Of a stretch of 64,000 nucleotides of DNA, positions 42,716 through 51,648 are shown piece after piece. The translations under genes were made by a program, and so were the position numbers. Source of the DNA: Verrucomicrobiota bacterium (lineage in GTDB: Bacteria; Verrucomicrobiota; Verrucomicrobiia; Chthoniobacterales; Chthoniobacteraceae); assembly GCA_026398235.1 (NCBI GenBank), contig JAPLTE010000123.1, forward strand, positions 1-64,000, read 5' to 3'. The notes under the pieces are model-generated. The model was not told the origin of the DNA. It saw only the letters and a list, made by a program, of their open reading frames with translations, and ran no database searches. Every line of letters starts with the position of its first letter. Position 1 is the first letter of the stretch.

Positions 42716-44134
42716 CTACTTTTTCTCCTTCAAATCCGTGTCATAGACGGTGACTTTGCCGAACTTCTCCAACTGCGGCACGATCTCTTTGGCTTCCCCC
42801 ACCACAACGATCACCAAATCGTTCGGGTCGATATATTTCCTGGCCAACTCCGCCGCCTTTTCCGGCTTCAGCCCGGCAATCTTCTTGGCATAGGTTTTGT
42901 AGAAATCTTTGGGGAGCCCATAGAGATCGATTTCCTGGAGGCGTTCGCCCAATCGGCGCTCATTCTCCACGCTCATCAGAAAATTGCCCACCAAGAGGCT
43001 GCGTTGCAAGGCCAGTTCGTTTTCCGGAATCGGCTCGCTGCTGATCCGCTTCAACTCGTTGAGAATTTCCTCAACCGCCGCACCCGTCACGGCATTGCGC
43101 ACCTCGGCCTCGGCGGAAAACGTCCCGCCGAGTTTCTTGGCCGAAAATCCCGAGGAAGCGCCATACGTGAATCCGTGCTTTTCCCGAAGATTTTCGGCGA
43201 GCCGTCCCGACATTCCACCGCCCAACACGGAATTCACGACGCTCAATTGCGGCGCATCCGGGTTGTTTTTCGCGATGCCCCGAGCGGCCACCAGAATGGC
43301 GCTCTGGACCGATCCCGGTCGGTCCACGACATGAACCGTGACGCCTTTGACTGGTGGAAATTCCCGCAGGGCTTTGGTTTCAGCGGCCTCCGGGGCCGGT
43401 TTCAATCCCGCAAAAGCTTCCTTCACTTGCGCCAACACCGCCGACGGTTCCACATCGCCGACTATGACCAGTGTCGCGTTATTCGGCTGAAAGTAATGGC
43501 CATGAAACTGCACCAAATCGTCCCGAGTGATCGACTGCACCGACTCTGGAGTGGCATACGCTCCATACGGGTGTTCGCCGTAGATCAACTTGTCCCGAAG
43601 CCGCGCGGAGAGGTCCTCCGGATCCATCTTTTTCTGGGCAAGATTGGAGACCATTTTCATCTTCTCCTTATCCACCTCCTCCTGCCGGAAGGTCGGTCGC
43701 AACGCCGCATCCCTCAAGAATCCAAGTATTTCGTTGCTGTAGCAACTCAGTCCGCTTGCGGTCACGGTCAGCGCATCGTCGCCCGATCCCGCTTCCACGC
43801 TGATCCCCAGGAAGTCCGTTTTTTTGGCAAACTCGCTGGCGGTGAGCGCGTCGGTGCCTTTGTTCAAGAGCGCTGCAGTGAGAGCGGCCAGACCCGGCTT
43901 GCCTCCGTCAAAAACATCCCCGGATTTTACCAGCAACCGGAACGTCACCATCGGCTGCTTGTGGATGGGCAGCACAAAAACCTTCAGCCCATTGGAGAGC
44001 GTTTCCGTCACGGGATCCGGGAAGGTCGCGGTGGGAAGAGGACCCGCGGCTGGCGGATGCGTGCGGTCAAGCGTGGCTGCTTGCAGGGGTAAAGCGGCAA
44101 TCCCGAGGGCGAGAAGAATGGAAAGCGTTTTCAT
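42716..44134 (-). CDS. M16 peptidase-like protein, non-catalytic subunit
   Basis: 472 residues with a signal peptide (LSILLALGIAALPLQAA). Two M16 half-domains are visible (NGLKVFVLPIHKQPMVTFRLLVKSGD; HYFQPNNATLVIVGDVEP; NSVLGGGMSGRLAENLREKHGFTYG). The zinc site HxxEH is missing; its position reads LAALTAALLNKGT. The glycine-rich region and substrate-clamp features are kept. With the catalytic gene just upstream (1 base between), it probably makes a two-subunit peptidase like mitochondrial MPP alpha/beta, in the periplasm. Confidence 0.88.
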   Translation of the reverse strand: MKTLSILLALGIAALPLQAATLDRTHPPAAGPLPTATFPDPVTETLSNGLKVFVLPIHKQPMVTFRLLVKSGDVFDGGKPGLAALTAALLNKGTDALTASEFAKKTDFLGISVEAGSGDDALTVTASGLSCYSNEILGFLRDAALRPTFRQEEVDKEKMKMVSNLAQKKMDPEDLSARLRDKLIYGEHPYGAYATPESVQSITRDDLVQFHGHYFQPNNATLVIVGDVEPSAVLAQVKEAFAGLKPAPEAAETKALREFPPVKGVTVHVVDRPGSVQSAILVAARGIAKNNPDAPQLSVVNSVLGGGMSGRLAENLREKHGFTYGASSGFSAKKLGGTFSAEAEVRNAVTGAAVEEILNELKRISSEPIPENELALQRSLLVGNFLMSVENERRLGERLQEIDLYGLPKDFYKTYAKKIAGLKPEKAAELARKYIDPNDLVIVVVGEAKEIVPQLEKFGKVTVYDTDLKEKK

Positions 44135-44135
44135 G

Positions 44136-45509
44136 TTACTTGGAGGCGTTGGATTTCACGACGGGATAGTGCAGGATATTGACACTTTGCGGAGCGAGGT
44201 ATTTCGCGGCCACCTCTTTGATTTTCTCCGGTGTTACTTTTTCATACCTATCCCACTGCTGGTTGATTTTCCCGGTATTTCCAAATATTACATGATAATG
44301 AGCCAGGTTTTCCGCCCGGCTCAACATGGTCCCGTATGCCTGCGCCAACTCGCGCAATTTCAGGTTCTTGGCTTTTTGCAGCTCCTCGGGGGTCACGCCC
44401 GAGTCGCGCAATTTCGCAATTTCCTCCTCGATGGAGGTGTCCATTTTTTCCAGCGGCGACCCCGGGTTTCCAACGGCAAAAACCCCGATCGCCCCCTCGT
44501 TCTCCAGCAGTTCCGGGAAGGCCTCGATCTCCGAGGCTGATTGTTCCCCGCGCACCATCCGTTCGTAGAGGCGCGAACTGCGGCCCGTGGCCAGGATATC
44601 CGCGAGCAAATCCAGCGCGGGCGCATCGTCCGAGGTTTCCGCCGGGGCACGCCAGGCGTGGAGCACCGCGGGAAGCGGGGTGTTGGCAAGCGCCACTGTT
44701 TTCTCGGAGGGAGTCTGCTGCGGCTTAAACCCGAACTCGGGCCGTGCAACCGGCTTGCCGCGCGGGATCGGCCCAAAATAATCGGCGATCAACTTCTTGG
44801 TCGCATCGAGGTCGAAATCCCCCGCCACCACGAGCGTCGCGTTATTGGGGACGTAATATTGATGATAGAAATCGCGAAATTCGCCGATCTTCGCCTGGTC
44901 GATATATTGAACCGCCCCGATGGGGGGCCATTCGTAAGGCGTTCCCTTGAAAACCATCCCGGAGAGATTCTCGAATAATGTTCCATAGGGAGCGTTTTCA
45001 TTGCGCAACCGGCGCTCCTCCTTCACCACCTGCCGCTGGGTTTCCACGCCCACCTCTTCCACCTTGCCGTGCAACATCCGCTCGCTCTCGATCCAGAGCG
45101 CGAGACCGAGTTGGTTCGCCGGAAGGGTGAAATGGTAATCCGTGCGGTCAAACGAGGTCGAAGCATTCGCGTCGCCGCCCGCTGCGGAGGTCAGCTTGAA
45201 AATCTCGCCACGCTTGATGTTCTCCGATCCTTCAAACATCAAATGTTCAAAGAAATGGGCAAACCCCGTGCGGTCCGGCCGCTCATTTTTGCTGCCCACG
45301 TGGTAGAGCAGATAAGAGGCAACCACGGGCGCGGTCTTGTTCTGATGCAGGATGACATGGAGCCCGTTGGGCAGATCGTATTCCACAAAATCGATCACCG
45401 GCATTTTCACGGCACAGGGCGGCACCTCGGGTTGGGGAACAGGTTCGGCGGCAAGCAGCGGGGCGCAACCAAACGCCGCCCAAACCAAGGCAAATAGGGA
45501 ATATTTCAT
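44136..45509 (-). CDS. M16 zinc peptidase, catalytic subunit
   Basis: 457 residues from ATG 45509, signal peptide ending near PLLAAEP. Inverted zincin motif HFFEH in TGFAHFFEHLMFEGSENI, with the distal Glu in VVKEERRLRNENAPYG. The C-terminal half has YYVPNNATLVVAGDFDLDATKKLI and the LATGRSSRLYERMV segment. Substrates of bacterial M16 pairs are peptides or small proteins. Its longer upstream frame (to 45647) is not similar to the family. Operon with the non-catalytic partner. Confidence 0.92.
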   Translation of the reverse strand: MKYSLFALVWAAFGCAPLLAAEPVPQPEVPPCAVKMPVIDFVEYDLPNGLHVILHQNKTAPVVASYLLYHVGSKNERPDRTGFAHFFEHLMFEGSENIKRGEIFKLTSAAGGDANASTSFDRTDYHFTLPANQLGLALWIESERMLHGKVEEVGVETQRQVVKEERRLRNENAPYGTLFENLSGMVFKGTPYEWPPIGAVQYIDQAKIGEFRDFYHQYYVPNNATLVVAGDFDLDATKKLIADYFGPIPRGKPVARPEFGFKPQQTPSEKTVALANTPLPAVLHAWRAPAETSDDAPALDLLADILATGRSSRLYERMVRGEQSASEIEAFPELLENEGAIGVFAVGNPGSPLEKMDTSIEEEIAKLRDSGVTPEELQKAKNLKLRELAQAYGTMLSRAENLAHYHVIFGNTGKINQQWDRYEKVTPEKIKEVAAKYLAPQSVNILHYPVVKSNASK

Positions 45510-45547
45510 AAAACTAAAAGGGTAAGACCTCCAAACCGAACCGGCGT

Positions 45548-45760
45548 TCACTCTCCGGCATCCGCTTGCAAAAAGGCTTTCGCGGCATCCACATCCGCAT
45601 CGGCCACTTCCACGCGCACGCCCCCGAGCGCATTGGAATACAACCAATCGATCTGAATCGTGTTTTCATCCCGCAAATGCGCCGGGATGCCCGCATCTTC
45701 CAAACGCATCCGAAGCAAATGGGCCTCCTCCACCTTTGAAAAAGTCGCAACGGTAGTCAT
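45548..45760 (-). CDS. DUF2007-type small protein
   Basis: 70 residues: TVATFSKVEEAHLLRMRLEDAGIPAHLRDENTIQIDWLYSNALGGVRVEVADADVDAAKAFLQ. The pattern of two beta-alpha units matches DUF2007 (putative signal-transducing protein, PII-like fold). Role unknown. It lies 38 bases upstream of the catalytic M16 gene on the same strand and may be co-transcribed. Confidence 0.8.
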   Translation of the reverse strand: MTTVATFSKVEEAHLLRMRLEDAGIPAHLRDENTIQIDWLYSNALGGVRVEVADADVDAAKAFLQADAGE

Positions 45761-45825
45761 CAGCGGCTAACATCGTGCCTGAACCCGCGCGAGTAAAGCG
45801 AATCAAGAGAATCTGGGCCACCGGC

Positions 45826-45851
45826 TTTTGCTGAGTTCCCGAGTTCCAGAT
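45826..45851. repeat. Copy of the GAGTTCC dispersed repeat
   Basis: TGAGTTCCCGAGTTCCAGAT (45832-45851) matches the right end of the 17893-18125 element (18105-18124) with one difference. The preceding TTTTGCTGAGTTCCC (45826-45840) is the reverse complement of GGGAACTCAGCAAA at 41336-41349. It lies in the gap before hemW. Confidence 0.55.
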
Positions 45852-45895
45852 AGATTGTTTACGTTCGGGCGTCCATACGCGAGACTATCCCGGTG

Positions 45896-47017
45896 ATGCC
45901 GATCCGCCATCTTTACGTCCACATCCCGTTTTGCCCGAAAATCTGCCCCTACTGCTCTTTTTATAAGGAAGCGTCGGACCGGAACAAAACGCAGCGCTTC
46001 CTGGACGCCCTGCTCGCGGAACTCGACCGGGAATCGGCGCGCCACCCCCTTCAGCCGCAGACGATTTTCTTTGGAGGAGGAACGCCGAGCGCTCTTTCCA
46101 CGCCACAACTGGAATACCTTCTTGCCGGGATGCGACAGCGGCTCGATCTGAGCGCCCTCACCGAATGGACCCTGGAGATGAACCCGGCCACCGTTTCGCT
46201 GGAAAAAGCGCGCACCCTCCGCGCGCTGGGCGTCAACCGGATCAGCATGGGCGTGCAATCGTGGGATCCGGCGCTGCTGGCCGTGTTGGGGCGCGTGCAT
46301 ACCGCGGCGCAAGCCGAGCGTTCGTATGAACTCCTGCGCGAGGCGGGCTTCGATAATGTGAATCTCGATCTGATGTTTGCCATTCCCACGCAGACCTTGG
46401 CCCAATGGGAGGCGACGCTGGAAAAAACAATCGCGCTCGGCCCCGAACATCTCTCTGCCTACTGCCTGACTTACGAGGAAGACACCGCGTTTTTCCGTCG
46501 GTTCCAGTCCGGCGAATACGCGCAAAACAAAGAATGGGACGCCGATCTTTTTGAGCTGACTCTCGACCGGCTCGAAGCCGCCGGATACGAGCCCTATGAG
46601 ATTTCCAATCACGCCCGGCCCGGTCGCGAATGTCTCCATAATCTCGCCTATTGGCAAGGGGCGGATTACCTCGGCTTGGGCCCGAGCGCATTCTCCACCT
46701 GCGGCTCCAGCCGCTGGCAAAATGTGGCCAACTCGGAGCAATACTCGAATCACATTTTGAGCGGACAATCGGCCCTCGGCTTCCATGAATCGCTCGATCC
46801 CGCCGTTCGCCTCTCCGAAACCATCGCGTTCGGGTTGCGCACGAACCGGGGGGTCGCCTGCACGTTATTGGAACCGTGGAAATCCGTGGTGGACGAGTAT
46901 CTCCGTGAAGGTTTTGCCGTGAGCGACGGCGAACGCATTCGCCTCACCCGCAAAGGCAAACTCGTCGCGGACACGCTGGCCGAGGCATTTATGGGCGCCG
47001 AGTCCGCCACTGCTTGA
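45896..47017 (+). CDS. hemW: HemW-like radical SAM protein
   Basis: 373 residues. Radical SAM cluster motif CPKICPYCSF (CxxxCxxC) near residues 14-21, then IFFGGGTPSAL, EMNPATVSLEKARTLRALGVNRISMGVQSW, NLDLMFAIPTQTLAQW, YEISNHARPGRECLHNLAYWQGADYLGLGPSAFS. HemW is a heme chaperone-like relative of HemN; the usual HemN N-terminal extension is absent. ATG 45896 is preferred to the overlapping GTG 45893. The 3' end overlaps the convergent PEP-CTERM gene by 29 bases. Confidence 0.9.
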   Translation: MPIRHLYVHIPFCPKICPYCSFYKEASDRNKTQRFLDALLAELDRESARHPLQPQTIFFGGGTPSALSTPQLEYLLAGMRQRLDLSALTEWTLEMNPATVSLEKARTLRALGVNRISMGVQSWDPALLAVLGRVHTAAQAERSYELLREAGFDNVNLDLMFAIPTQTLAQWEATLEKTIALGPEHLSAYCLTYEEDTAFFRRFQSGEYAQNKEWDADLFELTLDRLEAAGYEPYEISNHARPGRECLHNLAYWQGADYLGLGPSAFSTCGSSRWQNVANSEQYSNHILSGQSALGFHESLDPAVRLSETIAFGLRTNRGVACTLLEPWKSVVDEYLREGFAVSDGERIRLTRKGKLVADTLAEAFMGAESATA

Positions 47018-47744
47018 AGAGCCATTCTGCGCCTACCATCCCAAGCAGAGCAGCCAGCGCAAAAAATGCAGATGGCTCCGGGGTCATGCGTGAAGAGGCA
47101 GGGATCATCAAATCCTGCATCACAGGGTTAACCGGTCGCAGAATAGTTGCCGGGTGGTGATCGAAAACCGATTCCACCGCGCCCGATCCGGCCGTATTAA
47201 GTTCGGAAAGGTAGGCGACATAGATCGATTCCATTTCCGGGGTAAACCCCTCGCCCCTAAGGGAAAAGCGTCCGCTGGCAGTCGCGCTTCCCACTGCCGT
47301 GCTGTTGTAAAGCGCCGCCCAAAGTGCCAGGCTCAGTGCGGCCCCTTCCGTATTGCTTGCAACCGTGCTGCTGTGGAGATTCCACAGATACACCGCATTT
47401 TCAATGCCGCCCGCCAGCGACCATGTGGACGGATTCAAGCCATACCGCGCTTCTTCTGGAGTGATCGGATCGAAGGCCGCCATCCCAGGATACATCAACC
47501 CCGTCGGGCTCAGACAAAAAGCGGTGAACGTCTCGTGCGTCGCGGGGTTTTCCATGTTCCACTGCCCCACCCACATCCCGCCGTTGTTCGCTTCTCCTCC
47601 AGAATAATCCGTTGGATAGTTGATAACGATCTGACCCGTGGTATCCGCATAGCCGGGGTTGACGTAGAGGTAATCCATCGACGCCCGTGCACTCACTGCA
47701 AGGCACGCGAGCCTCAAAACAACCCAAAGGGTGCCCAGTTTCAT
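46989..47744 (-). CDS. PEP-CTERM sorting domain protein
   Basis: 251 residues with a signal peptide (LGTLWVVLRLACLAVSARA). The C-terminus TPEPSAFFALAALLGMVGAEWLFKQWRTRRP is a textbook PEP-CTERM signal: Pro-Glu-Pro, hydrophobic helix, basic tail. Such proteins are sorted by exosortase and linked to extracellular polymer production. The middle (NYPTDYSGGEANNGGMWVGQWNMENPATHETFTAFCLSP) is Gly/Asn/Tyr-rich and not assigned to a family. Monocistronic; convergent overlap of 29 bases with hemW. Confidence 0.85.
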   Translation of the reverse strand: MKLGTLWVVLRLACLAVSARASMDYLYVNPGYADTTGQIVINYPTDYSGGEANNGGMWVGQWNMENPATHETFTAFCLSPTGLMYPGMAAFDPITPEEARYGLNPSTWSLAGGIENAVYLWNLHSSTVASNTEGAALSLALWAALYNSTAVGSATASGRFSLRGEGFTPEMESIYVAYLSELNTAGSGAVESVFDHHPATILRPVNPVMQDLMIPASSRMTPEPSAFFALAALLGMVGAEWLFKQWRTRRP

Positions 47745-47927
47745 AAGAACGCTTAATCGTTTTGGCTCAGAGGAAGCCGACTGCCCGTTTCGCTTTTGGC
47801 CTTCCTTTTGGCGGTCCCATTTATGCCGCCACTGTGCATATTGGAATGCCTCCGGGTTCCCCTGTTCCTACGGATTCTCCGAATTTCGGCTTCTCTTCCG
47901 GCCAGTTTTGACCATCCTCTTCGCGTT

Positions 47928-49504
47928 ATGAACGCACTTTCTCTTTGGGACCGCTATACCTCCAATCTCCTCCGCTACGACGACCTCGGTTTCACGCTCG
48001 ACATCAGCCGCATGCGTTTCGCAGACGGCTTCTTCGAAACCTTGCGACCCAAGGCAGAAAAAGCATTTGCGGAAATGCAGGCGCTGGAAGCCGGAGCGAT
48101 TGCAAATCCCGATGAAAACCGGATGGTCGGCCATTATTGGCTGCGGACTCCCTCGCTTGCCCCGAGCAAGGAAATGTGCAACGTCATCGAAGAAACCAAG
48201 GCGGATATCGGGCTTTTTGCCGCCGCTGTCCATTCCGGCGGCGTGAGCGCACCGGGCGGCAAAAAATTCACCGACGTGTTGGTGGTGGGCATCGGCGGTT
48301 CCGCCCTCGGCCCGCAATTCATCGCAGACGCTTTGGGCTCGGCGGCGGACACCATGCAGATTCATTTCTTGGACAACACCGACCCGGACGGTTTTGACCG
48401 CCTCTTTGATCAGCTCAGCGACCGGTTGTGCACCACGCTGGTCGTGGTGATTTCCAAAAGCGGCGGCACCAAGGAAACCCGCAACGGGATGCTGGAAACC
48501 GAGGCCGCATTCGCAGAGCGCGGGCTCGATTTTGCCCGGCACGCGGTGGCGATCACCGGGGAAGGCAGCGAACTGGACCAAGTGGCAATCCAGAACGGCT
48601 GGCTCAAGCGCTTCCCGATGTGGGACTGGGTGGGCGGCCGCACCTCGGTGATGAGCGCGGTCGGTCTCCTGCCCATGGCTCTGCAAGGCCTGGATATCGA
48701 CGCCTTCCTCGCCGGAGCCTCGGCGATGGATGCAAAAACCCGCGTGCCCGATCCCCGCGCAAACGCCGCGATGGTGCTCGCGCTCATGTGGTATTACGCC
48801 ACCAACGGCCGGGGCGAAAAAGACATGGTGGTGCTCCCCTACAAAGATCGCCTGGTGCTCTTCTCTCGAAATATTTGCAGCAGTTGGTGATGGAATCGAT
48901 CGGCAAAAAAGAGGACCTCGCCGGCAAGGTGGTGCACCAGGGCCTCACCGTTTACGGAAACAAAGGGGCGACCGATCAGCACGCCTACGTGCAGCAACTT
49001 CGCGATGGAGTGCCCAATTTTTTCGCGACATTTTTGGAGGTCCGCAAAGAACGCGACGGCGAACCGCTGCAAGTGGAGCAGGGCGTAACCAGCGGCGATT
49101 ACCTGCAGGGATTCCTGAGGGGAACCCGCACAGCCTTGTATGAGGGCGGGCGCGATTCTCTTACGATCTCGATTCCAGAAGTCAACGCCGCCCAAGTGGG
49201 GCTGCTCGTCGCGCTCTACGAGCGTGCGGTCGGGTTCTACGCCAGTCTTGTGAACATCAATGCCTATCATCAACCGGGAGTCGAAGCGGGCAAGAAAGCC
49301 GCTTCCGCTGTGCTCGCCTTGCAGAAGCAAGTGCGTGCGGCCCTCGCCAAAGAGCCGCAAACCGCGGGGCAGATCGCACTGCTGCTCGGGGCCGATCCGG
49401 AAGCCGTGTTCCACGTTCTCACCCATCTCGCCGCCAATTGCCGCAAGGTGAAACGGAGCCCCGGCGCAACCGCCGATGCGGATCGTTTTTACTCGCCCAG
49501 CTAG
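47928..49504 (+). pseudogene. pgi: Glucose-6-phosphate isomerase, split by a frameshift
   Basis: Two overlapping frames together give a ~524-residue Pgi. The first (from ATG 47928) contains [39 protein letters not shown] and [19 protein letters not shown], and breaks into [10 protein letters not shown]-stop at 48888-48890. The second continues correctly as [45 protein letters not shown], with the catalytic His. The switch occurs at TTCTCTCG (48861-48868), consistent with a 2-base CT insertion. Conservation of the downstream part suggests either a very recent mutation or a sequencing error; otherwise the cell lacks this isomerase here. Length matches chlamydial Pgi. Confidence 0.88.
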
Positions 49505-49514
49505 CCCACTTCCC

Positions 49515-50201
49515 ATGAACAAGCCGCCCCAGTCGAAGGAAACACTCGTGCCGTTGGAGCGCGTGGCGAAATTCGTCCGCCAACTCACGCATGACGTCCG
49601 CAACGGACTGAGCGCCATTGATCTGCAAACGGCGTTCATGGCCGAGATCGCCACCGATCCTGAAGTGCTGGCCGAAGTCCGCAAATTGCGGGAGATGGTT
49701 GCGGACTCCGCCAAGATGCTGCGGAGCATGTCGCAAAATTTTCAGCCTGTGACAGTGCACCCGATTCCTTGGGATACCGCCACCGTCATGGAAGAATTGG
49801 CCAAGCAGTTGCAAGCCGAGTTTCCAGAAGAGGCCCCCACAGTGAAGTTGGAAAACCGATTCGGAGCGGAAGCGGTGCAAATCGATCTGAACCAGACTTT
49901 ATCGGCGGTTCTTGCGGTCTTGTGCAACGCATTCCAGTTCCGCCGGGAAGAGGCGATCGTGCGGGTGATCGGGAGCATGCAGGACGGGCAGGCGGCGCTC
50001 GAAGTGCGAGAGCCTAAAGAAGCGCTCCAAACCGAAACGCCCCCCGAGGAATGGAGTCTTGAACCTTTGCATTCGACGCGTCCCGGCGGCTACGGGCTCG
50101 GGCTCTACCGCGCCCGGCAAATTCTCGAAGCACAGGGCGGCGCATTGGAGACCCGCTTCACAGGAAGTGAGCTGGTCACACGGATCACGCTGCCAACGTA
50201 A
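49515..50201 (+). CDS. Short histidine kinase-like protein (NtrB-like), no sensor domain
   Basis: 228 residues from ATG 49515. The H-box is LTHDVRNGLSAIDLQTAFM, the N-box VLAVLCNAFQFRREEA, and the G2 box RPGGYGLGLYRARQILEAQGGALETRF. The G1 box (DxGxG) is absent; that region reads VREPKEALQTETPPEEW. There is no membrane or PAS segment. It may depend on another protein for signal input, or be a reduced kinase. It stands 37 bases before the NtrC-type regulator gene, its presumed partner. Confidence 0.75.
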   Translation: MNKPPQSKETLVPLERVAKFVRQLTHDVRNGLSAIDLQTAFMAEIATDPEVLAEVRKLREMVADSAKMLRSMSQNFQPVTVHPIPWDTATVMEELAKQLQAEFPEEAPTVKLENRFGAEAVQIDLNQTLSAVLAVLCNAFQFRREEAIVRVIGSMQDGQAALEVREPKEALQTETPPEEWSLEPLHSTRPGGYGLGLYRARQILEAQGGALETRFTGSELVTRITLPT

Positions 50202-50238
50202 GCAAGGCGCCCGTGCCGTCCACGGAAGGAGAGGCTCG

Positions 50239-51648
50239 ATGTTAACCAATCACAAAAACATTGAGGCGGAAAAAATTCTCATCATCGACGATGACCGGGC
50301 GGTGGTCGCCACAATGGGCGGCTGGCTCGGGCGGCATGGCTTTCTCGTCACGACGGCTGCAACGGCGGCGGGCGGCCTGACGGCGCTCACGCGCCAGGAG
50401 CCTGACGTGGTGCTCCTGGATCTCGGACTGCCCGATGCCGAGGGTCTCGAAACGCTGGCTGAAATCCATTCCCGCCAACCCCAGGCCTCCGTGATTATTG
50501 TTACGGCGCACGATTCGCTGGATAACGCGATTGAATCGATCAAACGCGGCGCTTTCCATTTCATCAGCAAACCGTATGTGCCCGAAGAGCTGCTCTCGCT
50601 CGTGCGGCGCGCCGCCGAGAAGCGCGAACTCGTGCGGGAAACCGCGCAATTGCGCAGCCGCGCAGACCTTCTCTCCCGGCGATTGGAAGCGGCGGAACAA
50701 CAGCTCGCCCCCTCCTGCCCGAGCGGATTGATGAAGGAAGTGGAGGCGCTGATCTGTCGCGTCGCCCCGACGGACGCCAATGTGTTTCTGATCGGCGAAA
50801 GCGGCGTGGGCAAGGAAGTGATGGCCAACCGCATCCACCGGCTCAGTTGCCGGGCCGACCGGCCGATGATTCGCCTCAACTGCGCCGCCTTTCCGGCCAA
50901 CCTGATCGAGGGGGAACTCTTTGGCTACGTCAAAGGAGCGTTCACCGGTGCCGTGAACGATTTTCCCGGAATGATCGCCCAAGCCGAAGGGGGCACGCTC
51001 TTTTTGGATGAAATCGTCGAGATGCCGGTGGAGTTGCAAACCCGTTTTTTGCGAGCCCTTCAGGAGCGGGAATTCCGACCTCTGGGGAGCACCCGGACCT
51101 TGCGCGCCAATTTCCGGCTCATCGCAGCCACCAACCAGCCCGTGGCCGTGGCATTGAGGGAGGGCACCCTGCGGCGCGATCTCTATTACCGGCTCAACAC
51201 CTTCCAGATTGAAATCCCGCCGTTGCGCGAGCGCAAGGAAGACATACCTTCCCTGGTGACAACGTTTGTTAAGCAGTTTGCCAGCCGTCTTGGCAAACCG
51301 GAGCCGCAGATCACCCCCGGGGCTTTTGAGCGCCTGAGCGCCTACGATTGGCCGGGGAACATTCGGGAGCTGCAAAACGCCATCGAATACGGGGTGGTGC
51401 TGGCCCAGGAAACCATGACTGAGAAGGAATTGCCCAAGGAACTCGGCCTGGCCCCTGCCCTTTGGGCTGCCCGTGCCGCGCTCCACCAGGCCCAACCGGA
51501 AACCTTCAACCTGGAGGTTCGGGAGCGGGAAACGATCTTGCTGGCCCTCGCAAAATCGACCGGAAACAAAAAGAAAGCTGCACAACTGCTTGGCATTCAT
51601 CGTCCGACGCTTTACAGCAAGATGAAGCGTTACCGGATCGACTTGTGA
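50239..51648 (+). CDS. NtrC-family sigma-54-dependent response regulator
   Basis: 469 residues. Receiver domain (ILIIDDDRAVV, acceptor Asp in VVLLDLGLPD, Thr in VTAHDS, Lys in ISKPYVP), AAA+ domain (Walker A GESGVGKEV, sigma-54 contact GAFTGA in VKGAFTGAVNDF, Walker B GGTLFLDEIVEMP, R-fingers in LRRDLYYRLNTFQIEIPPLRER), and a Fis-type helix-turn-helix (GNKKKAAQLLGIHRPTLYSKMKRYRI). GGAAGGAGAGG at 50224-50234 is a good ribosome site. Stop overlaps the glnD start (GTGA), which points to nitrogen control. Confidence 0.92.
   Translation: MLTNHKNIEAEKILIIDDDRAVVATMGGWLGRHGFLVTTAATAAGGLTALTRQEPDVVLLDLGLPDAEGLETLAEIHSRQPQASVIIVTAHDSLDNAIESIKRGAFHFISKPYVPEELLSLVRRAAEKRELVRETAQLRSRADLLSRRLEAAEQQLAPSCPSGLMKEVEALICRVAPTDANVFLIGESGVGKEVMANRIHRLSCRADRPMIRLNCAAFPANLIEGELFGYVKGAFTGAVNDFPGMIAQAEGGTLFLDEIVEMPVELQTRFLRALQEREFRPLGSTRTLRANFRLIAATNQPVAVALREGTLRRDLYYRLNTFQIEIPPLRERKEDIPSLVTTFVKQFASRLGKPEPQITPGAFERLSAYDWPGNIRELQNAIEYGVVLAQETMTEKELPKELGLAPALWAARAALHQAQPETFNLEVRERETILLALAKSTGNKKKAAQLLGIHRPTLYSKMKRYRIDL

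Noticed and set aside
48861-48868. Programmed ribosomal frameshift in pgi
   Set aside because: No slippery heptamer and no clear downstream structure; a 2-base indel in a CT run is simpler.
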